A stretch of 64,000 bases of DNA from Desmodesmus armatus (lineage: Eukaryota > Chlorophyta > Chlorophyceae > Sphaeropleales > Scenedesmaceae). Position 1 is the stretch's first letter; each line of letters opens with the position of its first letter. The position numbers were made by a program, and so were the translations under genes. The stretch spans positions 248,001 to 312,000 of the forward strand of contig VIIQ02000064.1 in the NCBI GenBank assembly GCA_007449985.2, in the 5' to 3' direction. Of the stretch, positions 59,701 to 64,000 are shown piece after piece. The notes beneath the pieces were generated by a model. That model was given only the letters and a program-made list of their open reading frames with translations, ran no database searches and was not told the origin of the DNA.

Positions 59701-59926
59701 ACTGTCCAACATGTCACGATCTGGCAATTCGATGAACTCGCATGCTCACACTGTGCTGCTGGCCCTCCGCGTCCCATGCGCAGGCGACACCATCGTCTTT
59801 GAGCGTCGCGGTGAGGAGCGCAGCGTGATCTACGTGACCGTGGTGAAGGCATGCGATGCCCCAGTGGAGCCAGAGCCCAAGAAGCGCCGTGTGAGCCGCA
59901 AGCAGGCAGCACAGTGCCTGGTTTGA
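56709..59926 (+). CDS. B3 DNA-binding-domain protein (plant-type regulator)
   Basis: Four exons join in phase: 56709-57453, 57746-58826, 59150-59481 and 59784-59926, giving 766 residues. The C-terminal about 150 residues form a B3 domain split by one intron. Its blocks are KTYLKRLNITQPMAEHLLPL, a Ser/Lys/Arg insert, EQIVLVDEAGLAFRVQYEGV, LRLTCGWRDFIKQHSVEIGD and TIVFERRGEERSVIYVTVV. This matches the family order of entry strand, D-x-G-x-x-W/F-x-V strand, GW-x-x-F helix and GD-x-x-x-F strand. The end is basic (KKRRVSRKQA). The N-terminal 600 residues are Ala/Ser/Leu rich without a known domain and start with an acidic amphipathic stretch (MALLDLENLEQLVWEDIQSD) that could be an activation or contact segment. 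The start is the first ATG; longer in-frame sequence upstream has no ATG. Targets are unknown. Confidence 0.82.
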
Positions 59927-62900
59927 GCATGTCGGGTGCACCTTCTGGGCTGGTGGTTGCATGTGGGCTTGCAGGACTGTTTTCTGCTGTTGCCTCGAGC
60001 ACCGGCTCTGCCCTTGACTGGGGTGCTGTTACGGCCTGCTCGCTGTGTGACAGTAGGGCATGCATAGGACTGCTGGGCGGAGAACACTGCGCAGGAGTGA
60101 GGTGCTGTTGGCGGCGCAATGGACTGTTGTGTAGCCCCCTTTTGCAAAGCCTCACGCATGGGCGTCAGCAGGACTGTTGTATACTGGATGTATTGCGTCT
60201 GGAAGGATGTACTGTGTTGATGCCACCAGCACAACCGCACCAGCGGTGTGATGCGGGGCTGCAGAGTTTTCAATTTGTGATTTGCAGCTCGATGGGGCAT
60301 GGAAGGGCCAAGGGGCTAGTTCCGCTTAGGCTACTGATGCTTTGCTCACTGACAGTGTATTTTCCTATTGACTAGCTTGTTGCACATCAGCGCTTGTTGA
60401 CTAGCTTGTTGCACATCAGTGCTTGTTGTGGTTGTGGCCGCAGTGGCCTCATGGGATCCCCTAGGCACCTCCTTGTCACCAGCACCCCTTGCCCAGCCTG
60501 TGCTAGCTTGTTGTGATGGGCCCAGCACTGCCTGTGTACTTAGCTGGAGTTGCGTGAGCATCGGAAGTTGTTTGCACTGCTGAATGCTTGAGTGTGGGCA
60601 GGCGGCAGTATTTGGCCTGCCAATGGGTTTGCTGCATTTGGCGTGGCGCCTGGCACGCCTGTTTCGGCTGAATTTGCGGGCTGTAGCCGCATTGGCAGCC
60701 CGATTTGGGAGGTGAGTGATGCGCCTGCATGGATTCGCAGGCAGGATGCAGAAAGCTACACTATATGTAGCGCCCTGCATGGGGCGCGTTGCCATATGCT
60801 TGTTGCACGGCAACCTTGGTGGCTGCCGTCCAGGGGCTTGAGAAGTACTGTCAGCAAGTTGGCAGCTGCGGGCAGTACAGTGTCGTCACTGGCTTTTTGC
60901 GGGTGTAGCTTGTCCCTACCGCTTCAGTTGGTAGTTGCTTGAGGTACTGCTTGCATGTTGCGCAAAGCTGTGCATGCCGCGCATGGGCTGATATGACCAG
61001 AGCTGGCTGGTTCGCGGTTTGGCTTTTGATCTGCCGATGGAGTGTGGCTCTGGGGTGACCTGCGGCACTCCCGGTGCACCATGTGCGGGCAAGTTACTCT
61101 GTTGTGTGGGACTTTGGGAATCTGTGTGTATCAGGCCAGGGGCAACTGGCCCTGTGCTATCCACCCCTCCTGCTATACGTTGCTTGGGCACGGCGTCAGT
61201 GCCACCATATCAGTCTCAGTGTCTCCCTGTGGACAAGAATAATACACCACAGCCCCGGGCTAAGGGCTCAGGGTGAATGCTGCTTTCATGGGGCACTTTG
61301 GTCCTGTGTGGTTTGCAGGGGACTGATGGTGTTGGATCCTGCCGATGTTTGTCAGTGGTCCAACACATCAGCCTGCGCAGGTCCCGGCTGTGTGCTGGGC
61401 AGACAGTTGGGGCACCATCTGGGTGGGCGAATCTGTTGCAGTGGCGGTCGTGGGTGGATCTTGTGACAGGGGTCATCGTGTCACCCTGTGCCAGGCGGCT
61501 GCCTGTCGGCTCGCTGCTTACACTTGCACGTGTCACCACCGCAGGGTGGCCATCCATGTGCGGTCATGTTTCGCTGCTGCAGGCGGCTTCCACCTTAACA
61601 CCCATGGTGCTGCTGCAGCTGTCAGCTCCTGTGCACGTGCAGGCGCCCTGCCATGTTAGATTTGCACTCCACCCGTCAACATCTGTGGTTGACGCATACG
61701 TGTTCATGGTTTGTTTAGAGTCCTGAAGAGCTGAGCAGGGTTGGCATACATGTTCATGGGTTAGGAGGCTCAGTGGTTAGGCTGGTGTGTCGACGGCGGC
61801 GTCACAGTCTTTGGGCACAAGCGCTGGGCTGCAATCCTTTTGTGTTCGGGAAATGGCAGAACGATTGTGGGTGATTTGTACAAAGCAGCTTCCCATGGGT
61901 TTGTGTCGTGTTTTGTGGACATGCTTCACCTCAACGTCCGTACCATGTACATCCATCATCTTCATGTAGACTGCATGGTGCGTCAGTGGGCCCACGGCTG
62001 TTTGCGTGCCTGCTGGTTTTGCTATGGGTGCGCGTGTTTCAATGTATAATGGGTGCAGAGTTGCACCGGTTGCACAGGGCGTGGTGGTAGTTGTACAACT
62101 ACAAGCGTTGGGTGTCTGGGCATGTTTGTTGTGCACATGCTGGAAGCTTTTTGAACGTGCGCTGGTTGCGCGTATCGAGGACCTGGATGGTCGTGCTTTT
62201 TGTATGAAAGAATCGGCACCATACGGGGGATTCACAGAGTGCTTCATCCATGCGGCTGTTGCTGTTTCACCACTGCTGGTCAGCACTGCGCCAGTGGACA
62301 ACATATGTGTATGCATGCTGCCGGAGCTTGCATCTCGTTGGTGGGGTATTGGTGGGGCCAACTTGTTGCTGGTGCAGGCGGCAAATGAGGCTGGCAGAAT
62401 CGTGCTTTGCGGAGGTGCTTTTGTTCGTGTTACTTAGTGCTGGTGGGTAGTACTTGCCTTATGCTGTCCCCTTGCGGCTCAGGGGCAGTGCCTGTCGATC
62501 TGCAGGGTTTTGCATCCGGCAGATGTTGCAGCCCCGCGCATGTTGGGGCTGACCAGTACGAAGACAGGGCTTTGCTGTAAACTTGGGCGGCTCCACGCTG
62601 TGGCTGTTGGGCACCCAAAGCACCTCCTGTCTGCGTTTGCTTGCTCTGTGTTGTGGTGCGCCGGGTGTCTGCAGCAGGGTGGACAAGTGACGCCTGACCG
62701 GAACATTTGTGTGGGTTGTTTGCCGCACCACGTGACTGCTTCCTTGGTGGATGGCAGGCATGTGTGGTGCGCTGCACTGGGGGGTCACAGTGTCAAGGCG
62801 CTGTAATGCTTGAATGCGCATGCCTGCTGCTGTTGTGTTTGAGTGACTGGCTGTGCACTTTGGCTGCATCACAACCCTATGCCTTCATGGCTGTCACATG

Positions 62901-64000
62901 GTCGTTACAAAGGTCCTGTTGCTAGTGTTTTGTGCTTCCTGTGGTTACGTGTGCTGTCCTAGGTTTGCTGGCGGAGTTTCTGCCGATGTTGACGTGCGCA
63001 TGCGCTGCTGTGCTGCTGACATTGCTGATGATTCTGATGATGATGATCATCCTCATGCTTCGCACACCTCCATTCCTGCAGCATGATGGCTGACGGTGCA
63101 CTTGCGCGACCCCACACACGTCACCTTGCCGCCTGACTTCGCCACTCAATGGGTTCAGAAAGGATTCATGGGTGTAAAGCTGCCAACCAGCTACCTGGCG
63201 TGGCTGTGTTGGCACCAATGTGCTGACACTGTTGTGTGCGCGTGGCCTACATGTGCCTTCGTTGACTTTGGGTGTCCGTTGACTTTGGTTGTGCGTTGGA
63301 TTGCTCTTGGCGCGTGCTTGTGCTGTTTGCATGGCAATGTGCTTTGGCCCACTGTGTGACATCGGAAGTGCACACGCAAGGTATGTTTCAATTGCAAAGA
63401 CGTTGGGGCATACGGTCTGCAGCAGCAGGCAGTTTGGGTGTGGAGTTTCGAAGCTGGATAGTGGGGTTTCATGGACAGAGTACAAGGTATCTTGAGAGTG
63501 GCAGCACTGCACACACTGTCAGATTTTGGCAGGGGGGTGCGCTGAGTGTGGGGGTTTCAGCAGTGGGAGTGCCTGGCAGGACACACTGCATTTTGTGACA
63601 TGTGTGCGTGCGGTGTGGTAGGGTGGGCGAGCTGATGGCTTGATCGTTCACACCATGATGGCTTGTCAGCTGCATGTGTGCGTCTTGCCTACACATACTC
63701 CCGCCCAGACTTCAGCTGCGGGCGGATGTTGTGTTTCCCCTTATGTGCTGCAGTTTGGCTGGCTGCAGAGTGCCGCAGATGAACGTGAACGACACAGCCT
63801 CGTGTGTGCGGACCGCCTGTCGTCTCGTGCAGTGCAGTGCAGGAGTTGTTGTTTGCAGCACCCTGCTGCTCAGGGGCTGCTCAGGAGTTGCATGATGCTA
63901 TGTGGGTACCACGCTTGCGTGCGTACTGCATACTGTGCCAAATCGTATGGGCTGGCTATGGAGGAGGCTGTGCCTGCTTGTGATACTTACTGTTCCTACA
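59927..64000. other. 4-kb terminal stretch without a recognised gene
   Basis: B3 3' flank and unassigned DNA to the window edge. Open frames on both strands are short and lack family motifs or consistent splice structure. One 29-bp tandem duplication lies at 60368-60425, and TGTAA motifs occur near 62577 and 63173. A non-coding RNA or very divergent gene cannot be excluded. Confidence 0.4.
60368..60425 (+). repeat. 29-bp tandem duplication, two units
   Basis: Units 60368-60396 and 60397-60425 (TTGACTAGCTTGTTGCACAT...) differ at one base. Confidence 0.9.

Overview
This is nuclear DNA of a green alga, most likely a chlorophycean. Almost every gene is broken by many short GT-AG introns with CTGCAG-type acceptors. 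CAG/GCN codon runs encode poly-Gln, poly-Ala and poly-Ser stretches. TGTAA motifs, the usual chlorophyte poly(A) signal, lie downstream of several genes. The gene set is that of a photosynthetic plant-type cell: AP2/ERF and B3 regulators, a starch-binding CBM20 protein with a plastid-like leader, and a Rieske oxygenase of the pheophorbide a oxygenase family. All exon structures were assembled by hand from splice sites, reading phase and family motifs.

Layout. 0.2-1.7 kb: 5' part of a GH1 beta-glucosidase (-), leaving the window on the left. 3.6-6.2 kb: AP2/ERF regulator (-). 6.7-11.6 kb: a mobile element with two perfect 660-bp direct repeats around a Tc1/mariner-like transposase. The second transposase intron is almost filled by an antisense gene for a restriction-endonuclease-like protein. 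11.7-14.1 kb: SLC35F5-like transporter (+). 14.8-20.0 kb: AFG2/SPATA5-like double AAA+ ATPase (+). 20.9-25.3 kb: CBM20 protein (+). 27.7-32.4 kb: Bfr1-like coiled-coil protein (+). 33.2-34.8 kb: FKBP2-like prolyl isomerase (-), head to head with a GH89 alpha-N-acetylglucosaminidase (+) at 35.1-39.1 kb. 41.4-42.3 kb: single-exon divergent AP2 protein (+). 43.4-46.1 kb: short-chain dehydrogenase (-), head to head with a DUF4097/FAM185A-like protein (+) at 46.4-49.4 kb. 49.7-55.3 kb: PAO-like Rieske oxygenase (+). 56.7-59.9 kb: B3-domain protein (+). The last 4 kb hold no gene I can recognise.

The host genes are ordinary housekeeping, organelle and regulatory genes and form no pathway cluster. 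The most unusual object is the mobile element. Its transposase first exon lies downstream of the rest of the gene, so the locus reads as a head-to-tail or circularly permuted copy delimited by the 660-bp repeats. The nuclease-like gene sits antisense within a clean, in-phase intron of the transposase.

Several otherwise well conserved genes need exactly one extra base to stay in frame: the AAA+ ATPase (twice), the Bfr1-like gene and the FAM185A-like gene. This looks like residual single-base deletions in the assembly rather than true gene decay.
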